A stretch of 64,000 nt of DNA, taken from NCBI RefSeq assembly GCF_002075795.1, contig NZ_CP020472.1:3703001-3767000 (forward strand). The letters run 5' to 3'. Both the position numbers and the translations under genes were made by a program. The notes under the pieces were generated by a model. It worked only from the letters and a program-made list of their open reading frames with translations. It ran no database searches and was not told the origin of the DNA. This DNA is from Shewanella japonica (GTDB lineage Bacteria; Pseudomonadota; Gammaproteobacteria; Enterobacterales; Shewanellaceae). Of the stretch, positions 1-9,687 are shown piece after piece (position 1 is the stretch's first letter; the number at the start of each line of letters is the position of its first letter).

Positions 1-245
1 TTGTTTTCTAGCATACCAATTTAAAGAATCAACCTGCTTTACTGTATCTTCCCTCTGGTAACTGTTAAAAAATTGATACCAACTTAGACACAAGTTCACA
101 ACTCAGATCCAATAACTAAACACTAATGTTATCAGCATGTTTTGTTACAGTCTTATCTGCTACGCTTTACATTCCTTTACCCTTATATGCTGCTTTTTTT
201 ATTAAAATAGCCTCACATCAGCATAGGCATTTTTAGAGTTCATCA

Positions 246-1367
246 ATGAAAAAATTAGCATTCCTTATTATTGTTTGTGGCGTTATGGCCGCCGCTTTTT
301 CATTTAGTGGTATTAGTCAGGCCAGTAAATCTAAGCCCGATAGCAACAATAAACCGCAAAGAACTATTCCTGTGGTAACAGGCATTGTTGATCAACATGA
401 GTTATCGCAATCGTTATCATTGATTGGCAAATTAGATGCTGAACAGTCCGTGTTTATTTCCTCACAGGTTGCTGGCCAAATCAGTGATATTCTCATTGAA
501 CCAGATCAAAACATTAAAGCGGGTCAAACTATTGTTCAGCTTGATAATGCGAAAGCTAAAGCCGCAACAGCGGAGGCTGCTGCCTACCTTGCAGACGAAC
601 AAAGAAAATTGAAAGAGTTTTTAAAGTTAATCAAAAGTAATGCCATTACCCAAACTGAAATTGATGCCCAACGCGCTAATGTCGATATGGCTCAAGCTCG
701 CCTTGCCTCCGCTCAAGCCGATTTAAACTACCACACACTTAAAGCTCCGTTTTCAGGCTCAGCAGGATTAATTGATTTTAGTGTTGGTAAGATGATTTCG
801 GTTGGTACTGAATTGCTTGCTTTTGACGATCTATCTAGCATGAGACTTGATCTACAAGTTCCTGAGCATTACTTATCGTTACTTTCAAATGGCATGGCCG
901 TTAATGCACAAAGTCGTGCTTGGCCTGATCAAGTATTTACAGGCAAAATCATTGCCATCGACTCTCGCATTAATCAAGACACCTTAAACTTACGGGTGAG
1001 AGTACAGTTTGATAACCCCGAAAACCGTTTAAAGCCAGGTATGATGATGGCTGCAGTACTTAACTTCCCTGCAGTTTCTGAACCTGTCATTCCAGTCCAA
1101 GCAATTGAATACTCTGGCACAAAGCGTTTTGTGTATATCATCAACGAAAACAACATAGCAAAACGCACTGAAGTAACATTGGGCGCTCGTATTGACAACG
1201 AAGTGTTAATTTCTGACGGCTTAAATATTGGTGACCATGTTGTAGTTCAAGGGTTAGTTAATATGCGTGATGGGGTATTAGTGGATGTGCTTGAACAGCA
1301 AAATACAGCTGAGCGCCTAGCCAATGAAAACACAGCAGAAGAAAGTAACCAGCAGGAGAAAAGCTAA
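246..1367 (+). CDS. RND efflux periplasmic adaptor (membrane fusion protein)
   Basis: The 373-residue protein starts with a hydrophobic signal or anchor (about residues 4-25). A biotinyl-lipoyl-like domain follows (around VFISSQVAGQISDI), then a helical hairpin rich in A, E, K and Q, the second lipoyl half (LKAPFSGSAG), and beta-barrel and membrane-proximal domains. This is the order of HlyD/AcrA-type adaptors, which join an inner-membrane RND pump to an outer-membrane channel. Its stop codon overlaps the ATG of the permease by one base (TAATG), so the two are translationally coupled. No outer-membrane factor gene is adjacent, so a TolC encoded elsewhere is presumed. Substrate is unknown. Confidence 0.93.
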   Translation: MKKLAFLIIVCGVMAAAFSFSGISQASKSKPDSNNKPQRTIPVVTGIVDQHELSQSLSLIGKLDAEQSVFISSQVAGQISDILIEPDQNIKAGQTIVQLDNAKAKAATAEAAAYLADEQRKLKEFLKLIKSNAITQTEIDAQRANVDMAQARLASAQADLNYHTLKAPFSGSAGLIDFSVGKMISVGTELLAFDDLSSMRLDLQVPEHYLSLLSNGMAVNAQSRAWPDQVFTGKIIAIDSRINQDTLNLRVRVQFDNPENRLKPGMMMAAVLNFPAVSEPVIPVQAIEYSGTKRFVYIINENNIAKRTEVTLGARIDNEVLISDGLNIGDHVVVQGLVNMRDGVLVDVLEQQNTAERLANENTAEESNQQEKS

Positions 1368-4300
1368 TGTGGCTTTCTGATGTTTCAGTCAAGCGTCCTG
1401 TTGTCGCTATTGTACTCAGCTTATTATTGGGTGTATTTGGCCTAGTTTCACTGTCAAAACTGTCGATTCGAGAAATGCCGGATGTTGAAAATCCTGTAGT
1501 CACGGTAATGACCACCTATAGTGGCGCTTCAGCCACTATTATGGAAAGCCAAATTACCACCACGATTGAAGATGAGTTAACGGGTATTAGTGGTGTTGAT
1601 GAAATTGAATCTGTCACTCGTAATGGTATGTCCCGCATTACTGTCACATTTTTACTTGGCTGGGATTTAACAGAAGGCGTGAGTGATGTGCGTGATGCTG
1701 TAGCGAGAGCTCAGCGCCGCCTTCCAGATGAAGCTGACGATCCTGTAGTATCTAAAGACAATGGCTCAGGCGAGCCGTCTATTTATGTCAACCTGAGTTC
1801 ATCAACGATGGACCGAACTCAGCTCACCGATTACTCCCAACGAGTATTAGAAGATCGTTTTAACTTGATCACAGGAGTCAGCTCAATTTCCATCACGGGC
1901 GGACTTTACAAAGTCATGTATGTTCAATTAAAACCTGAACTCATGGCAGGACGTAATGTGTCGGCCAACGACATCGTATCAGCACTAAAGACTGAAAACG
2001 TTGAAACGCCAGGCGGCGAAGTTCGTAACGACACTACGGTCATGACGGTTCGTACAGCAAGACTCTATAACCACCCAGAGGACTTTGACTACTTAGTCGT
2101 TCGTACTGCCGACGATGGCACACCTGTTTACCTAAAAGATGTCGCGGATGTATTTATCGGTGCAGAGAACGAGAACTCAACCTTTAAAAGTGATGGCGTT
2201 GCTAACCTTTCTTTAGGCATTGTAGCCCAATCTGATGCGAACCCATTAGATGTCGCGAAATGGGTTCATCAAGAAGTCGATAGAATCCAAGACTTCTTAC
2301 CTGATGGTACGGCGCTCGTGGTCGATTATGACTCTACCATTTTCATTTCTCGCTCAATCGATGAGGTCTATAACACCTTAATTATCACTGCAGTATTAGT
2401 GATATTGGTGCTGTATATTTTTATCGGCCAAGTCCGTGCGACGTTAATTCCTGCGGTGACTGTGCCTGTATCGTTAATTGCGGCATTTATTGCGGCTAAC
2501 TCATTCGGTTTTTCAATTAACCTTCTCACATTGATGGCGCTGATCCTAGCCATCGGACTGGTTGTTGATGACGCTATTGTGGTCGTTGAAAATATTTTCC
2601 ATCACATTGAAAAAGGTGAACCTCCTTTACTTGCTGCCTACAAAGGAGCTCGCGAGGTTGGCTTTGCAGTTGTCGCCACTACTGCAGTATTAGTTATGGT
2701 GTTTTTACCCATTTCATTTATGGAAGGCATGGTTGGATTACTGTTTACTGAGTTCTCGGTAATGCTTGCAATGTCGGTGTTATTTTCATCGCTTATTGCA
2801 TTAACGCTTACCCCCGTACTCGGTAGTAAATTGCTAAAAGCCAATGTAAAACCTAACCGTTTTAACTTATGGGTAGACGGGTTATTTGATGCACTAGAAA
2901 TACAATACCGCCGTGTCGTGAGTAAAGCTGTGCAATTCCGTATGGCTGCACCATTGGTTATTGTTGCGTGCGTGGCTGGTAGTGGCTGGTTGTTAAATCA
3001 AGTACCTGCTCAATTAGCTCCTCAGGAAGACCGAGGCGTTATTTTTGCCTTCATTAAAGGCGCCGAAGGCACTAGCTACAATCGCATGTCTGCCAATATG
3101 GAAATCGTAGAGCAGCGACTATTACCTATGCTAGGTGATGGCGTTATAAAATCATTTAGTATTCAAGCACCGGCATTTGGCGGCCGAGCTGGCGATCAGA
3201 CTGGTTTTGTTATTATTCAGCTGGAAGAATGGCAAGACAGGAATATTAATGCACAGCAAGCGTTAGGGATAGTCGCAAAAGCACTAGAAGGCATCCCTGA
3301 TGTCATGGTACGCCCAATGTTGCCAGGCTTTAGAGGTAAATCAAGTGAGCCAGTACAGTTTGTATTAGGTGGCTCCGATTATGAAGAGCTGTTTGATTGG
3401 GCGCAAAAACTACAACAAGAAGCGGATTTAAGCCCGATATTAGAAGGGGCTGATCTTGATTATGCTGAAACAACCCCAGAACTATTAGTTAGTGTCGATC
3501 GTGAGCGTGCAGCAGAACTTGGCGTGAGTGTCACTGAAGTTTCAGACACCTTAGAAATCATGCTTGGCGGTCGCAGCGAAACCACCTTTATTGAGCGTGG
3601 CGAAGAGTATGATGTGTACCTACAAGGCGATGAAAACAGCTTTAACAGTGTCGCCGATTTAAGTCAGATATATATGCGCACTTCAAAGGGCGACCTTATC
3701 ACCTTAGATACCATCACCCGAATTGATGAAGTGGCTTCAGCGCAAAAACTTAGCCATTTGAATAAACAAAAGTCCATCAGCTTAAAAGCCAATTTAGGCG
3801 AAGGATATACCTTAGGTGAAGCATTAGATTTTCTCGATGCGAAAGCCATTGAAATGCTGCCAAGCGATATCACCATTTCATATACAGGTGAGTCAAAAGA
3901 TTTTAAGGAAAACCAAAGCAGCGTTTTCATCGTGTTTGGTCTTGCGTTATTAGTCGCATACTTAGTACTTGCGGCTCAGTTTGAAAGCTTTATCAATCCG
4001 TTGGTCGTTATGTTTACTGTACCCATGGGCATATTCGGCGGATTCCTTGGGCTGTATTTCACTGGCCAAGGGCTCAACATTTATAGCCAAATTGGCATGA
4101 TCATGTTAATTGGTATGGTCACCAAAAACGGCATTTTAATTGTTGAGTTTGCTAATCAGTTGCGTGATAAAGGACTCTCTCTCGAACAAGCAATTATCGA
4201 TGCCTCAGCCAGACGTTTAAGACCGATTCTCATGACGGCCTTCACCACTTTAATTGGAGCAATCCCATTAATATTATCGACAGGGGCAGGTTCAGAAAGT

Positions 4301-4477
4301 CGCATCGCTGTCGGTACGGTAGTGTTCTTTGGGATGGCATTTGCTACTCTAGTGACACTCTTAGTCATCCCAGCTATGTATCGACTCATATCAGGGGCAA
4401 CAAAGTCGCCAGGCTTTGTGGAGCAGCAACTTAATTTGGCTATTGAGCAACAAAAAGCAAGCGCCAGCAAATCATAG
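1367..4477 (+). CDS. RND-family efflux permease (HAE1-like)
   Basis: At 1036 residues this is the usual length of an AcrB/MexF-type pump. It shows the two-fold layout of a first membrane helix (residues about 10-30), a large periplasmic loop, a helix bundle, a second large loop and a second bundle. The proton-relay pair is visible as D401-D402 in GLVVDDAIVVVENI, equivalent to AcrB D407/D408. RND pumps exchange protons for drugs, dyes or other amphiphiles and work as trimers with the adaptor encoded just upstream. The sequence is closer to the VexH/MexF-like half of the family than to heavy-metal pumps. Substrate cannot be read from sequence. Confidence 0.95.
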   Translation: MWLSDVSVKRPVVAIVLSLLLGVFGLVSLSKLSIREMPDVENPVVTVMTTYSGASATIMESQITTTIEDELTGISGVDEIESVTRNGMSRITVTFLLGWDLTEGVSDVRDAVARAQRRLPDEADDPVVSKDNGSGEPSIYVNLSSSTMDRTQLTDYSQRVLEDRFNLITGVSSISITGGLYKVMYVQLKPELMAGRNVSANDIVSALKTENVETPGGEVRNDTTVMTVRTARLYNHPEDFDYLVVRTADDGTPVYLKDVADVFIGAENENSTFKSDGVANLSLGIVAQSDANPLDVAKWVHQEVDRIQDFLPDGTALVVDYDSTIFISRSIDEVYNTLIITAVLVILVLYIFIGQVRATLIPAVTVPVSLIAAFIAANSFGFSINLLTLMALILAIGLVVDDAIVVVENIFHHIEKGEPPLLAAYKGAREVGFAVVATTAVLVMVFLPISFMEGMVGLLFTEFSVMLAMSVLFSSLIALTLTPVLGSKLLKANVKPNRFNLWVDGLFDALEIQYRRVVSKAVQFRMAAPLVIVACVAGSGWLLNQVPAQLAPQEDRGVIFAFIKGAEGTSYNRMSANMEIVEQRLLPMLGDGVIKSFSIQAPAFGGRAGDQTGFVIIQLEEWQDRNINAQQALGIVAKALEGIPDVMVRPMLPGFRGKSSEPVQFVLGGSDYEELFDWAQKLQQEADLSPILEGADLDYAETTPELLVSVDRERAAELGVSVTEVSDTLEIMLGGRSETTFIERGEEYDVYLQGDENSFNSVADLSQIYMRTSKGDLITLDTITRIDEVASAQKLSHLNKQKSISLKANLGEGYTLGEALDFLDAKAIEMLPSDITISYTGESKDFKENQSSVFIVFGLALLVAYLVLAAQFESFINPLVVMFTVPMGIFGGFLGLYFTGQGLNIYSQIGMIMLIGMVTKNGILIVEFANQLRDKGLSLEQAIIDASARRLRPILMTAFTTLIGAIPLILSTGAGSESRIAVGTVVFFGMAFATLVTLLVIPAMYRLISGATKSPGFVEQQLNLAIEQQKASASKS

Positions 4478-4487
4478 TTAGCTCTAA

Positions 4488-4513
4488 GGGTTTAGCCTAC
4501 CTTGGCTAAACCC
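4488..4513 (+). terminator. Probable weak terminator after the RND operon
   Basis: Perfect 10-bp arms (GGGTTTAGCC / GGCTAAACCC) with a 6-nt loop begin 10 bases after the permease stop. There is no T-run after the stem, so this is either a weak intrinsic terminator or a 3'-end stabilising hairpin. Confidence 0.5.
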
Positions 4514-4557
4514 TGCTTGAACAAGTTAAATTAATTAAAATGGATAATAGGTGTCAC

Positions 4558-5031
4558 ATGGAAAAAGTTGCCGTATTTGTTGATGTGCAGAACATCTATT
4601 ACACATGTAAACAAGCCTTTGGGCGTTCATTTAACTATCGAGCCTTATTCCAAAACCTCAATTATACAACTCAAATTGAATATGCCATTGCCTATGCCAT
4701 CGCTCCGGCGGACGATGGCCAAGTTAAGTTTCAAGATGCACTTAAACATATTGGTTTTGAAGTTAAACTCAAACCTTATATTCAAAGAAGTGATGGCAGC
4801 GCCAAAGGTGACTGGGATGTCGGCATTACCATCGATGTTTTAGACTATGCCGAGCAAGTAGATAAAGTCATTTTGCTTTCTGGTGACGGTGACTTCGACT
4901 TACTGATGGCAAAAGTAGCGCAAAAATTTAACTGTAAAACCGAAGTCATTAGTGTGACAGAGTTAACCGCTAAATCTTTATTAGATGTGATTTCCCATCA
5001 TACCCCTATCGATAACCAGCTTTTAATTTAG
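4558..5031 (+). CDS. NYN domain protein (LabA/DUF88 family, PIN-like)
   Basis: The 157-residue protein is a single NYN domain. The acidic residues expected of this PIN-like nuclease fold are visible: D9 and N12 in FVDVQNIYY, aspartates in GDWDVGITIDVLD, and LLSGDGDFD near residue 105. NYN proteins are thought to be metal-dependent RNases, but this member has no known substrate. The ATG at 4558 is chosen over an in-frame ATG at 4540 because AGG lies 6 bases before 4558 and the shorter form starts with the conserved beta strand. It stands alone between the RND operon and the large sensor. Confidence 0.85.
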   Translation: MEKVAVFVDVQNIYYTCKQAFGRSFNYRALFQNLNYTTQIEYAIAYAIAPADDGQVKFQDALKHIGFEVKLKPYIQRSDGSAKGDWDVGITIDVLDYAEQVDKVILLSGDGDFDLLMAKVAQKFNCKTEVISVTELTAKSLLDVISHHTPIDNQLLI

Positions 5032-5283
5032 CCCTAACACTCCTCCAACCAAACCTGCTTAAACGCACTTATGTAGCACAAAGAACAGTCTAAGCAGGCC
5101 AAAGTCTTTACAATCCGCTGCTAATTCGAGCAATAATACATTTCAACAAACTATTTCCTCAAGAAACGTAACGATTGCCGATACAAAGTCACACAAGAAG
5201 TATTGTTTTACCGCATTACATACGTTTACAAAATTGGTTAAAATGCGTAACGATATAATAACCACATAAAATAAGGGCTTTAA

Positions 5284-8200
5284 ATGTTATCAGCGTTAAA
5301 ACATCTGCTTTTATTCTCTATTGTGGCTACTATTTTTTTGCTGTTTCTCTGTCTCCCCATAGCGCTCAGGCTGAGCAATTTCAGCTGGAAACCCTTACAA
5401 TTAGTGATGGCCTACCGTCCTCTAGCATTACCACGTTGTATCAACAACGGGATGGATTTATTTGGTTTGGTACCGATACTGGAGCCAGTCGCTATGATGG
5501 GGTTAACTTTACCAATTTTCAGTTCTCTGAATCTGACAAGACCCACATATCCAACAACTACATCACCAAAATCCATGAAGATCGCAGTGGCAATATTTGG
5601 ATAGCTACCGAAGATGGCTTAAACCAGTTAACCCAAGACAATGAAATCATCATTCATAATATGATTTCCACCCAGTCCAGCTTAGGTTCGAGTTGGATTA
5701 TAGAAATTTATGAACAAGAAAATGGCTTGCTATGGTTTGGCACTGGCTCAGGACTAACCCAATATAACCCGCAAAACAAACAGTTCACTGCCTACTCATT
5801 ATTTGATGAAAATCAAGCATACGAAACCTCAGTCAGCGGAGTTTTTAGCGATCACAATGGTACTATTTGGGCCGTCACTGACTACGGCTTAGCCACACTC
5901 AACACACAATCGAATCAACTCGAAATAGTGAAGTTTGAAGGTGAACTTGCAAAGCAACTAGACCCGGTCATTTTCTATGGCGCCAAAAAAGCCAAGAATG
6001 GCGAAATATGGCTCGGTAGCTATCGAAATGGATTATTCAAACTCAACTTAGAAACTCGCAGCATCAACAATATCCATTTCAACAAGGATAACCCGAGTAA
6101 TCAGCAGCTCCCATCCAATCACATTCAAAGCTTCACCTTTAAAGACGACAACACCCTATGGGTAACACACGGTAAAGGTGCTAGCCGCATTACATTAGAC
6201 ACCATGAGCTTTTCACACCTGACTCATGAGGCATTTAACCCTAATTCGATGCCAAGTGATTATGTCCCGATTGTAATGGTTGATCAGTCTGGTGGGGTTT
6301 GGTTTGGTACCGGTAATGGCGCATCGCTGTATTCTAATTTTAAACAAGGAACACGTTTATACAGACCCAAACCGATTAGCTCTGAATTATCCGGAAATAT
6401 GGTCTATTGGTTCGATTTTGATAAAGATAACAATACTTGGATAAGCACGACAAAAGGCATAGATAAACTAAGGTTAAATAAAGATTTAATCTCTTTGCAG
6501 CCTATTTCTGAGTTAACTCCTTCGATGATTTATAGTGCAACAATCGATGACGCCAACACCATGTGGATTTCCCAAGCAGATGGTTTGACAGTATATGATA
6601 TTGATACAGAACGTTTACGCCACTTCAGTAATGCTAAAGATAACCCTCATGGTTTGCCTGAAAGCGAATTTTATTTAGCACTGCCTGATAATCATGGCAA
6701 CGCATGGATCACAGGCTACCTTGATGTAGGGCTCATTTTATTTAACCCTGACAAAGGGATACTAAAGCAGCTACTGCATCACAATGATAATTCTTATGCC
6801 GCGGGTGGAAACTTCACCTTTGATAAGCAGCTTCTCCATAATGGCGAGCTATGGCTAGCGACAACCAATGCTATATACCGAGTCAATCCACAAACCTACG
6901 AAGTCAAACACCTTCCTTTAGGTAGTGAAGCGCAAAATATTCGTACCGTTAAAATATATCAAGATGAGAACAATACTGTTTGGGTCGCAAGCCAAGGTCT
7001 AGGCCTGGTCAAAATTGAAGTGAGTGACTTCTGGAGTGACGATTTACAACTTGAATATATTACTAAAGAAGATGGTTTAGCTTCGAATACTCTTAAAGGT
7101 GTCACAGGCGATGGTCAAGGGCATTTGTGGATCACGACACAATCTAAATTCGCCAAGATGCACATCGAAACTCAAAAAATCACTAAATTTCCTAGTGCTA
7201 TCAATCACAAAGATAGCTCTTTTTCAGATGCTGCCATCGCATTTCAAAAAGATGAGTTGTATATAGGTACAAACAACGGTGCCTTTAAAATTGATACACG
7301 AGCAATTAAAAGTAACCAATTTTCCCCACAGGTTCATATAACATCGGCATTAATTGCCAATGAAGAATATATCCACTTAAACAGTAACCATAGTATTGAT
7401 GCATTAACCCTAGACTATGAACAAAATATGGTGCAATTTTCATTCGCTGCACTGGATTTTAATGCGCCGCAAAAAAACCAATATCGATATAAACTGCATG
7501 GCTTTGATGAACGCTGGATATATTCGCAAAACATTTCCACAGCAACCTATACCAACCTTCATGCAGGTGATTATCGTTTTGTCGTGCAAGGCAGTAATAG
7601 CGATGGTATTTGGAGTCCGTTAATTGCAGAGCTTTCATTCACCATTAAAAAACCCTGGTGGTATTTTGCCATCATTAGTTTAGTACTTGTGTGTGCGTTA
7701 TTGACCTTTTTATTTTTGTTAACCCGTTATCAAAAAGTCACAGAGTTGAAAAACCGAGCTAATTTCGACACGTTAACAGGCTTATCAAATCGATTCCGTT
7801 TTAATACTGTACTTGAAGCCACTGTGAATCAAAAACATCAGCATGCTGCGGTTGCTTTTATCGACCTTGATTACTTCAAGGAAGTCAATGACTCGATGGG
7901 ACACGACATAGGTGATGAGCTGATTATTCAAGTGAGCAAACGCCTATCATCAAACCTCAAAAGTGATGACCTATTAGCCCGCTTAGGCGGTGATGAGTTT
8001 GCAATTATTCTTCGAAATCCGGGCGAGCTTTCACAGCTAGTGAATATCATTGAACGCCTAAGATTAGCAATTAACACAGGCTATCAAATACAGGAACATT
8101 GGATTAAGAGCTCTGCCAGTATTGGGGTTGCTTGCTACCCTGAAGATGGTCTGGATGCGAAGACGTTACTAAAACATGCCGATACCGCGATGTATGCTGC

Positions 8201-9068
8201 TAAACAAGCAGGACGTAATAGCGCCTACTTTTTTAATGAAGCACTGTCAGTCGCCTTACAAGAAAAAATTTCGATTAAACAGCAGCTTCAACATGCATTA
8301 ACCAATGATGAGTTTGAGTTGTATTATCAGCCTAAAATTTGCCTTAAAACAGGTAATATCCGTTCATTTGAAGCATTGTTGCGCTGGTTCCACCCCGAAA
8401 AAGGTTTGATACCACCCGATAAGTTTATTCCAGAAGCTGAAAGTAATGGTCAAATCATTGAAATTGGTTATTGGGTTATTAAACAGGCTTGTATCACGGC
8501 AAATCAATGGCACCAAGAAGGCTTGCTCAAAGGGAGTGTGTCGGTCAATATCTCCCCTGTGCAGTTATCTCAGCCAGATATTAGCGAAAAAATCGAAGCC
8601 ATATTAGTGGAAACCGGTTTCCCAGCAGAGAAACTGGAACTGGAAATTACCGAATCACTTCTGATTGAGAATGTTGAAACCGCTAAAAAGGTGCTAAACC
8701 AATTACATGATTTAAAAATCAGACTCAGTTTAGATGACTTTGGTAAGGGGTATTCATCCTTAAATTACCTCACCCGATTCCCATTAAATACCTTAAAAAT
8801 CGACAAAGGTTTTATCGATAGCTTTTTAGATAATGAAGCCGCAAAAGCGGTCTTAAAAAACATTATTAATTTAGGTAATGACCTAAAAATGCAAATTATC
8901 GCAGAAGGGATTGAAACTGAAATGCAATTAATTAAACTCATTCAGTACCAGTGTCATACTGGTCAAGGTTACATTTTCAGCCCAGCGGTAAATACCCAAA
9001 GTGCTTATAAGATGCTAACAGGTGAAATGGTATTACTGCCTAAATTTATGCAAAACAAAGTTGGCTAA
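5284..9068 (+). CDS. Two-propeller sensor with GGDEF and EAL domains, frame broken at T7 run
   Basis: The ATG at 5284 has a good ribosome site (AAGGG, 6 bases away) and encodes a signal peptide start, but its frame closes at 5604. The remaining protein (SPHSAQA cleavage region, then QFQLETLTISDGLPSS) lies in the -1 frame and has no ATG or GTG; its first usable codon is TTG 5436, inside the first blade. A -1 shift at the T7 run 5333-5339 joins them into about 1261 residues. Visible in order are signal peptide, about 14 WxGT-type propeller repeats, a Y_Y_Y domain, one membrane helix (about 745-770), GGDEF with intact RLGGDEF (about 901), and EAL with EALLRW, EITESL, DDFGKGYSS and KIDKGF. It is predicted to make or degrade c-di-GMP in response to a periplasmic signal. 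The shift may be a sequence error, a phase-variable tract or programmed slippage. Confidence 0.82.
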
Positions 9069-9238
9069 ATAAGCATTTTAAACGGTTTGAACTGAGTAAC
9101 CTCTGTCGAGATATTAAAGGGGATGAGTCAAACTCTGGTCTGAGCAGTCAATGAATCGCCATAGCAAACCGAAAAACACTGTTGTAACATCTAAGAATAA
9201 GTAACAATGCCCTCATAAAATGACTTAGTAGCATCAAG

Positions 9239-9673
9239 ATGACTCAGAAAACGATTGAATATAGCCCAACTTTTCACTTTCCTGTACAAATTTACTATGA
9301 AGATACAGACTTTTCAGGCGTGGTATATCACCCCAACTTTTTAAAGTATTTTGAACGAGCTAGAGAACATGTGATTGGCGCTGACGTACTGAACTTATTG
9401 TGGCAACAGCAACAGCTAGGCTTCGCTGTATATCGCACAGATATGCTGTGTCACGATGGGATTGAATTTGCTGATATCGTTGATGTTAGAACGCGTTATT
9501 ACTTTGAAAGTAAGTACCGTACTGTTTGGCAACAAGAGATTTGGCGTCCTAATGCTAAAAAGCCTGCTGTGACAGCCACAATTGAGATGGTCTGCATGAA
9601 TCAGCAACGTCAGATGGCCCCTATGCCACTCAACTTGATTAGCCAGTTACAGCAACAATTTAATCAGTCATAA
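9239..9673 (+). CDS. YbgC/FadM-type acyl-CoA thioesterase
   Basis: This 144-residue hot-dog fold protein carries the 4-hydroxybenzoyl-CoA thioesterase/YbgC signature YYEDTDFSGVVYHPNFLKYF, with the catalytic-type D24 and conserved H31. Members hydrolyse acyl-CoA thioesters. Unlike classical ybgC it is not beside tolQRA-pal, so the physiological acyl chain is open. It starts at ATG 9239 and lies alone between the large sensor and a convergent EAL gene 14 bases away; no terminator hairpin is evident in the gap. Confidence 0.85.
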   Translation: MTQKTIEYSPTFHFPVQIYYEDTDFSGVVYHPNFLKYFERAREHVIGADVLNLLWQQQQLGFAVYRTDMLCHDGIEFADIVDVRTRYYFESKYRTVWQQEIWRPNAKKPAVTATIEMVCMNQQRQMAPMPLNLISQLQQQFNQS

Positions 9674-9687
9674 GCGCGTTAATCACT

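Noticed and set aside
1..245. Divergent regulator gene before the RND operon
   Set aside because: No credible ORF is seen on either strand; two loose ATACCAA[C/T]TTA copies are too short to call a repeat element.
5284..5604. Separate 106-codon membrane protein gene
   Set aside because: Only its first part (signal peptide) makes sense; from the T7 run on it is out of frame with the propeller protein, so it is treated as the start of the large sensor.
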